64,000 nucleotides of DNA from Acidobacteriota bacterium. Lineage in GTDB: Bacteria; Acidobacteriota; Terriglobia; Bryobacterales; Bryobacteraceae. Position 1 is the first letter of the stretch. The number at the start of each line of letters is the position of its first letter. This document shows, one piece after another, positions 45,852 to 56,084 of the stretch. The stretch lies in the NCBI GenBank assembly GCA_003223115.1, contig QHXW01000058.1:32751-96750 (forward strand), given 5' to 3'. Below the pieces are notes generated by a model. That model made no database searches, had not been told where the DNA came from, and worked only from the letters and a program-made list of their open reading frames with translations. The position numbers were made by a program, and so were the translations under genes.

Positions 45852-47867
45852 TTACGCAGTCCTTCGCGTCGGGATCCTCACCAGCACATACACTACTGCG
45901 GCGAAACCAGCGAGCGAGAGCCATCCGCCCCATGCCGGGAAGAAGCTCAGTTCATCGGAGCCGGTGAGCAGCCTGGTGATAGAGCTGATGCCCGCCACAA
46001 ACAGTACCGCCTGCAGGATGCCCACAATGGCTTCGCCGGCGATCAGTCCTGACGCCAGCAGCGTGCCCTTCTCTTCCACGCGCAGCTTCTCCTCCGGCGT
46101 GTAACGTGCGCTCGCGCGATCGGCCATCCACCTGATCACACCGCCCGCCCAAATGGCCGACACGGTATCGAATGGAAGATACATTCCCACGGCTATCAGC
46201 ATGGGCGCGCGCGCTCCGCAGAAGATCAGCGCGATGCCGAACGCCGCTCCGATGCCTAGCAGGCCCCAGGCCATCTCTCCACCGACGATGCCCTTGGCGA
46301 GTTGCGCCATCAAGCCGGCTTGCGGGGCGGGAAGCGCCCGGCCTCCGATGCCGCCTGTGGCCAGGTTCGCCTGATGCAGTGCAATGATGGGCGCCATCAG
46401 GAACACCGAGAGCACGATCACCGCCAGCATCTCGACCACCTGCATTTTCCAGGGAGTGCCGCCCAAGAGATACCCGGCCTTCAAATCCTGAATCAGCGTT
46501 CCTGAAACCGAACAGGCGCAGGCCACCACCGCCGCCACGCCCAACACCGCCGCCACTCCGGCCATGCCCTTGGCGCCGATCGAAATCATCACCAGCGCGG
46601 AAAGCACCAGCGCCGAAAGCGTCAATCCCGAGAGCGGCTGGTTCGAACTGCCGACAAGTCCGGTGAGATAGCCGCCCACCGCCGAAAGAAAGAAGCCGGT
46701 CACGCTCATGATCACGGCGGCCAGAATTGCGGCCTTCCAGCTTAAAGTGAAGTAGTAGTAGATGGCGGTGATGGCGACGGTGAGAATGATGGTGCCGATG
46801 ATCAACCAGTTGAACGGAATGTCGCGATCGGTGCGGTCGCGGCCCTCACCTTCCTGCGTGGCCCCACGCGAGGCCTGCAGTGCTCCCGTGACCGATTGAA
46901 TGATCGACTCCCGCATGGAAAACAGCGTGTGGCAGGCGCCCACCAGCATCGTGCCCACGGCGATGGGGCGCACGATGTTGTACCAAAGCGTGTAGGCCGC
47001 GACATCCCACTGCGGGTTTTGGCCTGCACCCAGGCGGCGCGGAAGATCGGGATCGAAAAACAGCAGCAACGGGATTAAAATCCACCACGCGACTAGACCA
47101 CCGGCCGCGTTGATGGACGCCAGTTGCGGACCGATGATATAGCCGATGCCCATGAGCGCCGGCGAAAGATTCGGCGTAGTCCACCAGACGCCGCCGTGAT
47201 GCGTGACATCACCGATGGGCTGCTTGGAGAAATTGAAATGATGTACGACCGAGCGCGGGAAGGGCAGAAAGCCCTCCACGTACTCGCGGAAAATCTGCAG
47301 GCCCTTATCGCTTTTGAGAATTTGAATGAGCCCGGCAAAGCCCATAGCGCCGAAAACGTATTTGGGTGCGTGGCTTCCCGCCTCGCCGGCTTTGACAATC
47401 TCGGCGCTGGCCACGCTCTCCGGAAATGGCAGGTCGGACTCGACGCACAGTGGGCGCCGGAGCACGATGATGAACAAAACGCCGATGAGCCCGCCGACCA
47501 ACAGGATCATGGTGGCTTCCCAATAGTGCTGGCTGAGGTCGGCCCATAGCCGCTGGCCGTTGATCTCGACCATCATGAAGGCGGGAATGGTGAAGATCGC
47601 CGCCGCCACAAGTGCTTCGCCGACCGAAGCCGCGGTGCGCGCGATGTTCTGTTCGAGGATATTTCCACGAAAGTACGGCAGCCGGAACAGCGCAATCGCA
47701 ATCACCGCCGCGGGGACGGTGGCCGCAACGGTCTGGCCGGCTTTCATTCCCAGATATGCGTTGGCTGCACCGAAGATCAGCGCGAGCAGCAGGCCCACAG
47801 CGACTGCCTTGAACGTCATCTCAGGTGGATCTTTTCCGTATGGGTCAGGGGGCGCGGGCTTGGGCAT
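45852..47867 (-). CDS. OPT-family oligopeptide/metal-chelate transporter
   Basis: The 671-residue membrane protein has about 14-16 helices and the OPT family layout: TFKAVAVGLLLALIFGAANAYLGMKAGQTVAATVPAAVI near the N terminus, the conserved NILEQNIARTAASVGEALVAA, and YLLGGTPWKMQVVE, GGEMAWGLLGIGAAFGIAL later. OPT proteins import small peptides or metal-siderophore complexes driven by protons. The substrate is not deducible. It is a single gene; a repeat (47877-47902) lies just before its start. It converges on the He_PIG gene. Confidence 0.92.
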   Translation of the reverse strand: MPKPAPPDPYGKDPPEMTFKAVAVGLLLALIFGAANAYLGMKAGQTVAATVPAAVIAIALFRLPYFRGNILEQNIARTAASVGEALVAAAIFTIPAFMMVEINGQRLWADLSQHYWEATMILLVGGLIGVLFIIVLRRPLCVESDLPFPESVASAEIVKAGEAGSHAPKYVFGAMGFAGLIQILKSDKGLQIFREYVEGFLPFPRSVVHHFNFSKQPIGDVTHHGGVWWTTPNLSPALMGIGYIIGPQLASINAAGGLVAWWILIPLLLFFDPDLPRRLGAGQNPQWDVAAYTLWYNIVRPIAVGTMLVGACHTLFSMRESIIQSVTGALQASRGATQEGEGRDRTDRDIPFNWLIIGTIILTVAITAIYYYFTLSWKAAILAAVIMSVTGFFLSAVGGYLTGLVGSSNQPLSGLTLSALVLSALVMISIGAKGMAGVAAVLGVAAVVACACSVSGTLIQDLKAGYLLGGTPWKMQVVEMLAVIVLSVFLMAPIIALHQANLATGGIGGRALPAPQAGLMAQLAKGIVGGEMAWGLLGIGAAFGIALIFCGARAPMLIAVGMYLPFDTVSAIWAGGVIRWMADRASARYTPEEKLRVEEKGTLLASGLIAGEAIVGILQAVLFVAGISSITRLLTGSDELSFFPAWGGWLSLAGFAAVVYVLVRIPTRRTA

Positions 47868-47876
47868 CTAGTGCAT

Positions 47877-47902
47877 GGTAGGACAGGTATTTCTGCCTGT
47901 CC
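47877..47902. repeat. Short intergenic palindromic repeat, copy 2
   Basis: This is the second copy of the 26-base element at 12277-12302, in the opposite orientation (20 of 26 positions match). The inverted half-sites GGACAG and CTGTCC here are perfect. It lies nine bases upstream of the OPT gene start; on the minus strand TTGGAC and TACCAT could form a weak promoter with the repeat in the spacer. Confidence 0.5.
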
Positions 47903-48044
47903 AATGAGTGGTGTGCCATTTAGGCGGCATGAAAACCGGTCGAAGATATGTTATGTAAATGGGCGGCGAAGGTCAGAACGTTCGTGATGCCACAGCTTCC
48001 AATCGTGGAATAATAACTCGTACCGGAACAGTCCATTCACCGCG

Positions 48045-50246
48045 ATGAGAACCTTCTGTCTAACCGTCCTGGTGCTGCTGGCGAGTAGACTAGCAGCGCA
48101 GAAATCCGAAGCAGCGCAGAAATCCGATGAACTCAATTTTGTTTCTGGCATTGATCAGTTCGATGACATTCGGCACCAGTTGCCCGAATGCCTGAAGCGC
48201 AGCGCAAACGATCTTCTCCACCTGCGCGAGCAGAAAATTGCGAACCTCGCGACACTCGAAGACGTCGCCAGGCGTAAAGAGCATCTGCGCGAGGTACTGA
48301 CGCGGAACCTGGGTGGTTTTCCCGAACGCACACCGCTCAATCCGAAGGTCACCGGGGTCATCGATCGCGGTGCCTACAAGATCGAGAAAATCATTTTCGA
48401 AAGCCAGCCGAAATTTTACGTGACCGCGAATCTCTACGTGCCGAAAACCGGCCGGCCACCGTATCCGGCGATTCTCTATCCGCTGGGCCATGAGCTGGGC
48501 GCCAAAAGCCACAATACCTGGCAGCAGATGCTGGGATCTCTGGCGACGAAGGGATACGTCGCGCTGACGTGGGATCCTATCGGCCAGGGCGAGCGCATTC
48601 AGATTTATGACGAGGACTTCGAGGATTCGAAAGTCCGGGCGTCAACCACCGAGCACACCGTTGAGGGCATTCAATGCCTGCTAGCCGGCGATCACGTGGC
48701 ACGCTACACGATCTGGGACGGCATTCGCGCGCTCGATTATCTGCTCTCGCGGTCGGAGGTGGACGCCAAACGCGTGGCCTGTACCGGTAACTCCGGCGGC
48801 GGCACGCATACCACGTATTTATCCGCATTGGATGATCGCATCCAAGTCGCCGCGCCAAGCTGCTTCATCAGCTCGTGGCACCAAATGCTGCGAACCATCG
48901 GACCGCAGGATGCGGAACAGGTTTTTCCCAACTGGCTGAAGGACGGCTTGGACTATCCCGATTTCATTTACGCGTTCGCGCCGAAGCCCTACAGGATTCT
49001 CTCCGCGATCCGCGATTTCTTTCCTATCGCCGGCGCCCGCGAAACTTTTGACGAGGCCAAACGGGTATATGAGCGCATTGGCGCGGCTGATAAGCTCACC
49101 ATGTTCGAAGCCGACGACGGCCATGGATATACGTACGCGCGCCGCATGGCCGGTTATGCCTGGTTCGGCCGCTGGCTCGCAGGCGAGGAGGACCACCGGC
49201 CCGAACCGAAGATCGAGATCGCCTCGGCTCAAGAACTCGCATGCACGCCCACCGGACAAGTGGTCAACCTCCCGGATGCCGAGACAGTATTCTCGCTGAA
49301 TCGCAAACGTGTGGAGCAAATCCGGCGCCCGCAACTTTCACCCGATCAGCTTCGCAGCCAAGTGCGGGAGCTCAGCGGGTTTGCCCCGGGGCACGGAAGC
49401 GTGCTTTACCAGAGCTTCGGCACGCTTCAGCGAGATGGATACCGCATCGAGAAACTGGTTTATGAAAGCGAGCCCGGCATCGAAATCCCCGCGCTGCTGT
49501 TCAGCCAAGGGGACGGAGCTTCCAAGAAACCTGCACTGGTTTATGTCAACGGGCGAGGGAAAGGCGCCGGCGTCGTGGAGGATATCGAGCCGTTCGTCAA
49601 ATCGGGTTTCGTGGTTTTAGCGCTCGAGCCCCGCGGCACCGGAGAAACACGGCCCGGAACCGACAATAACGCCACCGATTTTGACCGCTACTTCGGCGAT
49701 TACGAAAACGCCATGATTGCGCTGCTGATCGGGAAACCCATGCCCGGCATGCGCGCGGGGGATATCGTCCGCGGAATCGATCTTCTGGAAGCTCGGCCGG
49801 ATGTGGATAGCGCCAATATCTATGGTTTTGGCAAGGATGCGGGCGCAGTACCCATGCTGTACGCGGCTATGCTCGACGCGCGTCTCCGGCGCCTGGCGCT
49901 TGAAGGCATGTTGATTTCGTATGACTGGGTGGTGAAGCACAAGATCCATCGCCAGATCTTCGAACAGGTAGTCCCGTCGGCCCTCAAGTATTTCGATCTT
50001 CCGGATCTTGTGGGCGCGCTCACGCCACGGCCGGTCTGGATGGTAAACGCAGCCGATGCGCTGGGCCATACAGCGCCACTGGCTGACCTTCGCGCCGAGT
50101 ATGCCGGAGCCGCGCGGGCATTCACCAACGCACGGGCGGGTGACCATTTGCACCTTTCCACCAGAGGTCCGGAGGAAGGTCTGTTCTCGGTTTACCGCGA
50201 CTTAGTCCACGTTGCCGCGGGATCGGGAGCGGGCTCCGGCCGATAA
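48045..50246 (+). CDS. Exported double alpha/beta hydrolase (acetyl-xylan-esterase-like), second domain altered
   Basis: The 733-residue protein has a signal peptide (MRTFCLTVLVLLASRLAA) and a 15-base duplication just after it (AQKSEAAQKSDE). The first domain carries WDPIGQGER, the nucleophile elbow CTGNSGGG with S250 and a His in ADDGHGY (H360). It resembles the acetyl xylan esterase/deacetylase (AXE1-like) family. A second domain (about 440-733) repeats the fold, with VVLALEPRGTGETR and a nucleophile position that reads GFGKDAG (G596-K-D598-A-G600): Asp replaces Ser. It is therefore probably a non-catalytic or altered domain. The substrate is likely an ester on a plant or bacterial polymer. 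Confidence 0.85.
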   Translation: MRTFCLTVLVLLASRLAAQKSEAAQKSDELNFVSGIDQFDDIRHQLPECLKRSANDLLHLREQKIANLATLEDVARRKEHLREVLTRNLGGFPERTPLNPKVTGVIDRGAYKIEKIIFESQPKFYVTANLYVPKTGRPPYPAILYPLGHELGAKSHNTWQQMLGSLATKGYVALTWDPIGQGERIQIYDEDFEDSKVRASTTEHTVEGIQCLLAGDHVARYTIWDGIRALDYLLSRSEVDAKRVACTGNSGGGTHTTYLSALDDRIQVAAPSCFISSWHQMLRTIGPQDAEQVFPNWLKDGLDYPDFIYAFAPKPYRILSAIRDFFPIAGARETFDEAKRVYERIGAADKLTMFEADDGHGYTYARRMAGYAWFGRWLAGEEDHRPEPKIEIASAQELACTPTGQVVNLPDAETVFSLNRKRVEQIRRPQLSPDQLRSQVRELSGFAPGHGSVLYQSFGTLQRDGYRIEKLVYESEPGIEIPALLFSQGDGASKKPALVYVNGRGKGAGVVEDIEPFVKSGFVVLALEPRGTGETRPGTDNNATDFDRYFGDYENAMIALLIGKPMPGMRAGDIVRGIDLLEARPDVDSANIYGFGKDAGAVPMLYAAMLDARLRRLALEGMLISYDWVVKHKIHRQIFEQVVPSALKYFDLPDLVGALTPRPVWMVNAADALGHTAPLADLRAEYAGAARAFTNARAGDHLHLSTRGPEEGLFSVYRDLVHVAAGSGAGSGR

Positions 50247-50400
50247 AGTCGATCGCACCATGTGGTTTGTCTGATTCTAGTCTGGGGTGGTGAGCAAGGC
50301 ACCGCGGGGTGATTTGATGGAATTCTCCGGTCGTCGTCCCTTGAAACAATTGTGAACGTGAGATCCTGCCCTCAACCAGGTCCCGGCCTGGATGCCTGGA

Positions 50401-50454
50401 TTTCAAGCTGTTTCAAGCTTGCTATTCTTGACCATCGGTGATAAAAATTAACAA
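50401..50454 (+). promoter_or_regulatory. Possible promoter of the TonB receptor gene
   Basis: Two direct copies of TTTCAAGCT (50401-50409 and 50411-50419) are followed by TTGACC (50428-50433) and TAACAA (50449-50454), 15 bases apart. The spacing is short, so the promoter is tentative. The ATG at 50484 follows a strong GGGGGG-rich ribosome site (50468-50473). Confidence 0.35.
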
Positions 50455-50483
50455 TCTGCAATCATTAGGGGGGTGGGTGAAAA

Positions 50484-53400
50484 ATGGCCAGGATGTTGCG
50501 GGGCGGTAGTGTATCCTTTGCGTGCGCGGCTTTAGTGGTTCTCTGCCTCTTGCCGACACAAATTCAGGCACAAGTTTTGTATGGATCGCTGCTCGGCAAC
50601 GTGACCGATCCGAACGGCGCCGTGGTTCCGAGCGCCTCGGTGACGGCCACCAACCAGTCGACCGGCGCCGCGAACACCACGAGCACGAATGCGTCCGGCG
50701 AATATAACTTCGTCAACCTTCAACCCGGCACCTACGCGATAAAAGTAGGGGTGTCGGGATTCAAGACCTTCGAACGGCGCAATCTGTCGGTGGAGGCCAA
50801 TAACACGAGCCGCGCCGATGTAGCGCTCGAGGTGGGCAACATCGAGCAGTCGGTGACCATCACGGGCGAGGCGCCCGCTTTGCAAACGGATCGCTCGGAG
50901 GTCCATTCAGAAGTCAGCACGGTAGAGCTGGAAAATCTTCCCGTTCCAATCGTACTTTGCCCGGCTTCTCGCCGCCTCAGAACTCCCACTCGGTCCCGAC
51001 GAATCCGTCGCGCGCCTTGGAGTTCAACGTCAACGGCACCAGTGACGATCAGAACAACACACGCATCGACGGCGTGAGCACCACGCACGTGCAATTGCCG
51101 CACGTAGTCGCCTACATTCCCGCACTCGAATCGATCCAGGAAGTCAACGTTGTGACCAACAGCTTCGACGCCGAGCAGGGCCTCGCAGGTGGCGCCGCCA
51201 TCAATGTGCAGATCAAAAGCGGCACGAACCAACTGCATGGTTCCGCGTTCGAATATCACAGCAACAATCACCTGAAGGCTTGGCCGTGGAACTCGGTACC
51301 ACAGGCCAACAAGCCGAAGCTGGTTTACAACCAGTTTGGGGGCACCATCGGAGGACCGATCAAGAAAGACAAGCTCTTCTATTTTGCAAGCTACGAAGGC
51401 AGCTTCGATTATCGCAACGTGCAGCGCAAGCGTACGGTGCCGACCGATGCCATGAAGGCTGGTGATTTCTCCGAGTTCCTGCCGAAGATCGTGATCTACA
51501 ACCCCTTCACGGATGCGACAGGCACAACGCCGGCCGATCCCTCGCAGCGCCAGCCGATGGCGTCGCCGGGCGACCCACGCTGCAATACGGCAACAAACCC
51601 TAGCTGTCTGAACATCATTCCGCAGAGCCTGCTGAACTCGCCCAGCGGGCAGATTGCGCAAAAGATCATTGGTCTGTGGCCCGAACCGAACCTGGGTGGC
51701 TTAAGCAATAACTACTTCGCCTCGGGTTCGTTTGGATTTTTGCGCCACACGCTCGACACCAAGGTCAATTGGAATATCAGCGAGAAGCTCAACACGTTCG
51801 GCCGGTTCAGCTTCCTGCATTATTCCGATACCACTCCCACGGTATTCGGTAACGCTCTGCAAGGAGATCCAATTGGGGGCAGCAGTAACCCGGGCCACGG
51901 CCACGGCGAGACGTACAGCTCGACGTTCGGTGTAACCTACACGTTCCGGCCAAATTTTGTCATGGACGCCTATTTTGGTTTTACCAAGCAGGGAACTAAC
52001 TCCGAACAGTCGGACGTCGGCAAGAACGTGGGCCTGGATGTACTGGGCATTCCCGGAACTAACGGTACCCGCAAGTTTGAGAGCGGCTTCCCGGAGATGA
52101 CCTTCGACGGCTTCTCCCAAATTGGGGTTGCCAACAATTTCATGCCGTACTACCGTCACGACCCCCAATATCAGTACGTCGTAAACTTCAACTGGATCCG
52201 CGGCTCGCACAATATCCGCTTCGGTGCGGATTTTTATCGGCAGGGGCTTAATCAGACTCAGGCCGAGTGGATCGGTGGTGGAATTTTCGGATCTCAAGGC
52301 GGTTTTAATTTCGGTCAAGATACCACGGCGCTGTGCCTGGATCCTCCCGATTGCAGCACGAGCACCGCGACAAATCGTCCCAACGCGTTTGCCTCTTTTC
52401 TCCTCGGCCTGCCGGACGCGGCCAGCAAGACCTTTCAGGTTCCTGATGTGTTCACAATACGCGCCAATGCGTATAGTGGTTACATACGCGACCGTTGGAA
52501 TGTCACGCCACGTCTGACGCTGAACTACGGCGTCCGTTGGGAGTATTTCCCCTATCCCACGCGCACCGATCGTGGATCGGAACGCTATGATCCCGACACC
52601 AACAAGGTCCTGATCTGCGGCATGGGTTCCGTTCCGGACAGTTGCGGTGCCGAGATCAGCAAGAAGCGCTTCTCGCCGCGCCTCGGCATCGCCTGGCGGC
52701 CCGCGACCACATTCGTGGTGCGGGCAGGATATGGCATGACCGTCGACCCGTATGAGGCCACGGAGCTGCAACGGAACAATTACCCCGTTATGGTGCCGTT
52801 TAACATCCCGACCAACAACAGCTTCCAATGGCCGACGACGTTCGCCAAAGGACTTCCGCCCATCCCCGCGCCTGGCTTGGGTAACGGGATTATCGACATT
52901 CCAACGGATGTGGCCTTCGAAGGTCAGCCGAAAACGCTGAACCGTGGCTATATTCAGTCGTGGAATCTAATGGTTCAGAAAGAGATCGGTCTGGGCTTCA
53001 CGGCGCAGGCAGGTTATGTAGCCACGCGCTCGGTCCGCCAGTTAGGGTTCGTAGATATCAATGCTGCGCAGATTCCATTCACCAATAACAACACTCGGCC
53101 GCTTTACGAGAAGTTTGGCCGCACGGCCCAGACGGTATTTATGGAGCCACTCGGGACAGGCCACTATGACTCGCTGCAGGCTACTCTCCAGAGGCGCTTC
53201 AGCAAGGGGCTGATGTTCCAGGCCAACTACACATGGGGCCACGCGATCAATTTGGTCGATAACAGCAGCTACACACCCAATATTCAGTCGTTCGCATATA
53301 TGAAGATGAATCGTGCGACCACCGGTTTTGACCGGACGCACAATCTGGGTATTACCAACATATGGGATTTGCCGTTTGGCAAAGGCCGGCAGTACCTCAG

Positions 53401-53977
53401 CGACAAGGGAGTGCTGTCGGCTATCGTTGGCGGCTGGCAAGTCAACAACGTGATCAGCGTCATCAGCGGTCCTGCGTTCAACGCCTGGGGCGATTGCGGC
53501 GCCGGCTGGCCGAGCAATAACCCGACCATGGTGGATATTGTTGGCAAGCCCAAAAAGCTCGGCAATCCGGACATGTGGTATGACGTTGGTGGATTTGCCG
53601 AAGTATATGACCCGGCTAATACCGGGTCTGAGCCGTCTTGTCTCAAACGACTCGGCAATTCCGGTTTCAACAATCTGCGCGGGCCGGGAACTTTCAACTG
53701 GGATTTTGGTCTATTCCGTGACTTTGCAATCAAAGAACGGATGCACATCGAGTTTCGACTCGAGTCCTTCAATTTCACGAATACCCCACATTACGACTGG
53801 CCCAACTCCATGTCAGGTAATTTTGATAACTACCTCGGCGATGCCGCTTCTATCGATCCCCACACAGGCCGTGTGCTCGAACAGGGCGACTTCATGCGCG
53901 TCACCGGTGTGAACAACCTCGCCCGCGAAGGCATCGACGAGCGGCAGTTCCGTCTCGGTCTCCGGCTCAGTTGGTGA
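50484..53977 (+). pseudogene. TonB-dependent outer-membrane receptor (Oar-like) with a frameshifting deletion
   Basis: The first frame (50484-51077) gives a signal peptide, a carboxypeptidase-regulatory domain (GSLLGNVTDPNGAVVPSASV ... GEYNFVNLQPGTYAIKVGV), and the plug start VTITGEAPALQT, then ELENLPVPI. The next frame, from about 50950, continues LPGFSPPQNSHS, NVNGTSDDQNNTRIDG and the barrel with its repeated strands to the end RLGLRLSW at 53977. In homologues PVPI is followed by about eight more residues before TLPGF, so roughly 25 bases are missing near 50947. Otherwise the frame is open for 1006 codons. Receptors of this type take up large substrates, often glycans, using TonB. As written, only the N terminus is made. 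Confidence 0.85.
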
Positions 53978-54129
53978 TCTGACTCAGTATTTCGATTTTC
54001 GGGGCCGCGGGCTAAAGCGTCGCTCTTTTTTATTGTTCCTGCTCCCTCACCCCGGCGGCCGCTGCGTTACCATAGCGGATTGCCACCGCACCCGTTCCAT
54101 TGAACCAGCCGCTGGGCAACTAGAATCCT

Positions 54130-55191
54130 ATGACCGACACATTTCGCATCGGGCTCTCGCCGGATTTTTACTTCGACGCCAAGGGCTATTTTGAAGACGT
54201 GGTTGAAAAAATGTTCACCGGGGTCCCGGGTGTGGAATATGCGTCCATGCCGCCGCAGCCGAACAAGACGGCCACACCTGAAGCACTCAACCAGTTTGAC
54301 GCCGTGGTGGCGCTGGCCATCCGCATCGCTCCTGAGAGCTTGAAGGGGGTGGAGCGGCTAGCGGTGGTGTCTCGCTGGGGCGTGGGTTTCGATGCGGTCA
54401 ACGTAAACGCGCTCACAGCCTCCGATATCATGCTGTGCAATACGCCGAAGGGTGTGCGCCGCCCAGTGTCTGAAGCCATCCTGACTTTTGCGTTCGCTCT
54501 TTCTAAACGCGTATTTCAACTCGACCGTATGACGCGCGCGGGCAAGTGGCGCGGTGACATGCCCGGGCTGTTGGGCGACATTCGTGGCAGCGTGCTGGGT
54601 TCGGTGGGCTGCGGCAATATCGCCCGTGAGTTGTTCGGGCTGGCGCGTCCGCTCGGGTTTAGGAGGCTGCTGGCGTGCGACCCGTTCGTGACCCGGGAGC
54701 AGGTGACGGACCTCGGCGTTGAACTGGTAGACATGGATACGGTTTTTCGGGAGAGCGACTTCGTTTCCGTGAACACTTATCTGAACGATAGTACCCGCGA
54801 TCTGGTCGGCGAACGGCATTTCCGGTTGATGAAGCCCACGGCGTACTTCATCAATACCGCCCGCGGTGGCATCGTGCAGCACGATGCGTTGGCGAAAGCT
54901 CTCAAAGAGAAGTGGATCGCCGGCGCCGGAATCGACGTGTTCCCCAACGAGCCGCCGCCCAAAGACGACCCGCTTTTCACGCTCGACAATGTGATCGTCG
55001 CGCCGCACGCGCTTGCCTGGACCCATGCAATCATGCATGATAACGGCGTCGAAACCTGCGGCCATGTGCTGAAAGTGGCTCGCGGCGAAGTCCCCGATGC
55101 TGTCGTCAACCGCGAAGTTCTGGACCGGCCAGGCTTCCGCAAAAAATTGGAGCACTACCGCCAGCGAGCTACGGCGGCGCGGCGCGGATAA
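54130..55191 (+). CDS. D-isomer-specific 2-hydroxyacid dehydrogenase
   Basis: The 353-residue enzyme has the NAD-binding motif GSVGCGNIA near 155 and the catalytic Arg in INTARGGIV, the Glu in FPNEPPP and the His in APHALAWTH, as in phosphoglycerate and hydroxypyruvate reductases. It reduces a 2-keto acid with NAD(P)H, or works in the opposite direction, in the cytoplasm. The substrate is not deducible. The next gene starts 17 bases later and encodes an HpcH/HpaI aldolase, so the pair may handle an aldol-derived 2-keto or hydroxy acid. Confidence 0.9.
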   Translation: MTDTFRIGLSPDFYFDAKGYFEDVVEKMFTGVPGVEYASMPPQPNKTATPEALNQFDAVVALAIRIAPESLKGVERLAVVSRWGVGFDAVNVNALTASDIMLCNTPKGVRRPVSEAILTFAFALSKRVFQLDRMTRAGKWRGDMPGLLGDIRGSVLGSVGCGNIARELFGLARPLGFRRLLACDPFVTREQVTDLGVELVDMDTVFRESDFVSVNTYLNDSTRDLVGERHFRLMKPTAYFINTARGGIVQHDALAKALKEKWIAGAGIDVFPNEPPPKDDPLFTLDNVIVAPHALAWTHAIMHDNGVETCGHVLKVARGEVPDAVVNREVLDRPGFRKKLEHYRQRATAARRG

Positions 55192-55208
55192 AGGCCGGAG
55201 AGAAGCCT

Positions 55209-56000
55209 ATGAAGCCCAATCGATTTCGGCAGGTGGTGAACGAGGGCCGCATTCCGCTCGGCACTTTGGTCTGGGAGTTCGGCACCCGCGGCTTGCCGAA
55301 GGTTCTGGAAGCCGCCGATATCGATTTCGTACTGATCGACATGGAGCATTCGGCATTCGACGGCGAACATGTCGCGGATCTGATCGCCTGGTTCAAAGCC
55401 ACTCCCATTGCACCGTTCGTGCGCGTGCCGCAGCGCCTTTATCATTTTCTGGCGCGCGCCATGGATGCAGGCGCGCTGGGGGCCATGGTGGCCAACGTCG
55501 AAACACCCGAACAGGCGCGGGAGATCGTAAACGCCGTGAAGTATGCTCCGCTTGGAAAGCGCGGCGTAGGATTGGGTTCATCCCATACCGATTTTCTAGT
55601 TCCCGACCCGGCGGCGTATTTCCGCGAAGCTAATGAAAATACCACCGTGATCACGATGATTGAATCGCCGCTGGGCCTGGCAAATGCCGGCGCCATCGCC
55701 GCCACCGAGGGTGTTGACGTGCTCTGGGTGGGCCATTTCGATCTCACGCAAGCCATGGGGATTCCAGCGCAGTTTCATCACGCGCAGTTTCTCGAGGCGC
55801 TGCGCGGTGTGATCGCGGCGGCACGCAGTCACGGAAAGGTGGCGGCCATCAATCCCAGCACTCCCGAGCAGGCGGAGGAATGGATCAGCCTGGGCTTCAA
55901 TGCCATTTCGTGGGGCAATGACACCACCATCCTGCGCAACGCCCTGAGTGTCGCCATCCGTACGCTGCGGGCGCGCGTGGCGAAAGCCGCAGCCCGTTAA
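55209..56000 (+). CDS. HpcH/HpaI-family class II aldolase
   Basis: The 263-residue protein has the family features: IDMEHSAFD with the catalytic His near 46, KRGVGLGSSHTDF, the metal ligand Glu in MIESPLGLAN and the Asp in VGHFDLTQAMG. Metal-dependent enzymes of this family cleave or form 4-hydroxy-2-keto acids, giving pyruvate or a related keto acid and an aldehyde. GGAGAGAAG precedes the ATG by seven bases. It should act with the dehydrogenase upstream. The hutU gene follows 84 bases later and could be transcribed with it. Confidence 0.88.
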   Translation: MKPNRFRQVVNEGRIPLGTLVWEFGTRGLPKVLEAADIDFVLIDMEHSAFDGEHVADLIAWFKATPIAPFVRVPQRLYHFLARAMDAGALGAMVANVETPEQAREIVNAVKYAPLGKRGVGLGSSHTDFLVPDPAAYFREANENTTVITMIESPLGLANAGAIAATEGVDVLWVGHFDLTQAMGIPAQFHHAQFLEALRGVIAAARSHGKVAAINPSTPEQAEEWISLGFNAISWGNDTTILRNALSVAIRTLRARVAKAAAR

Positions 56001-56084
56001 GTCTTCCCGGGAGGCCGGCGCCCACCCTGCGGTGCGTGGCATGAAGGCGCGTATCATAAAACCTGGGGAGAGACAACGCTGAAT

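Noticed and set aside
51701..52828. 375-codon open frame opposite the TonB receptor
   Set aside because: Antisense shadow of the receptor barrel; no recognisable domain.
54121..54126. TAGAAT just before the dehydrogenase ATG
   Set aside because: Only three bases separate it from the ATG, unlike the 6-8 bases of the other cases.
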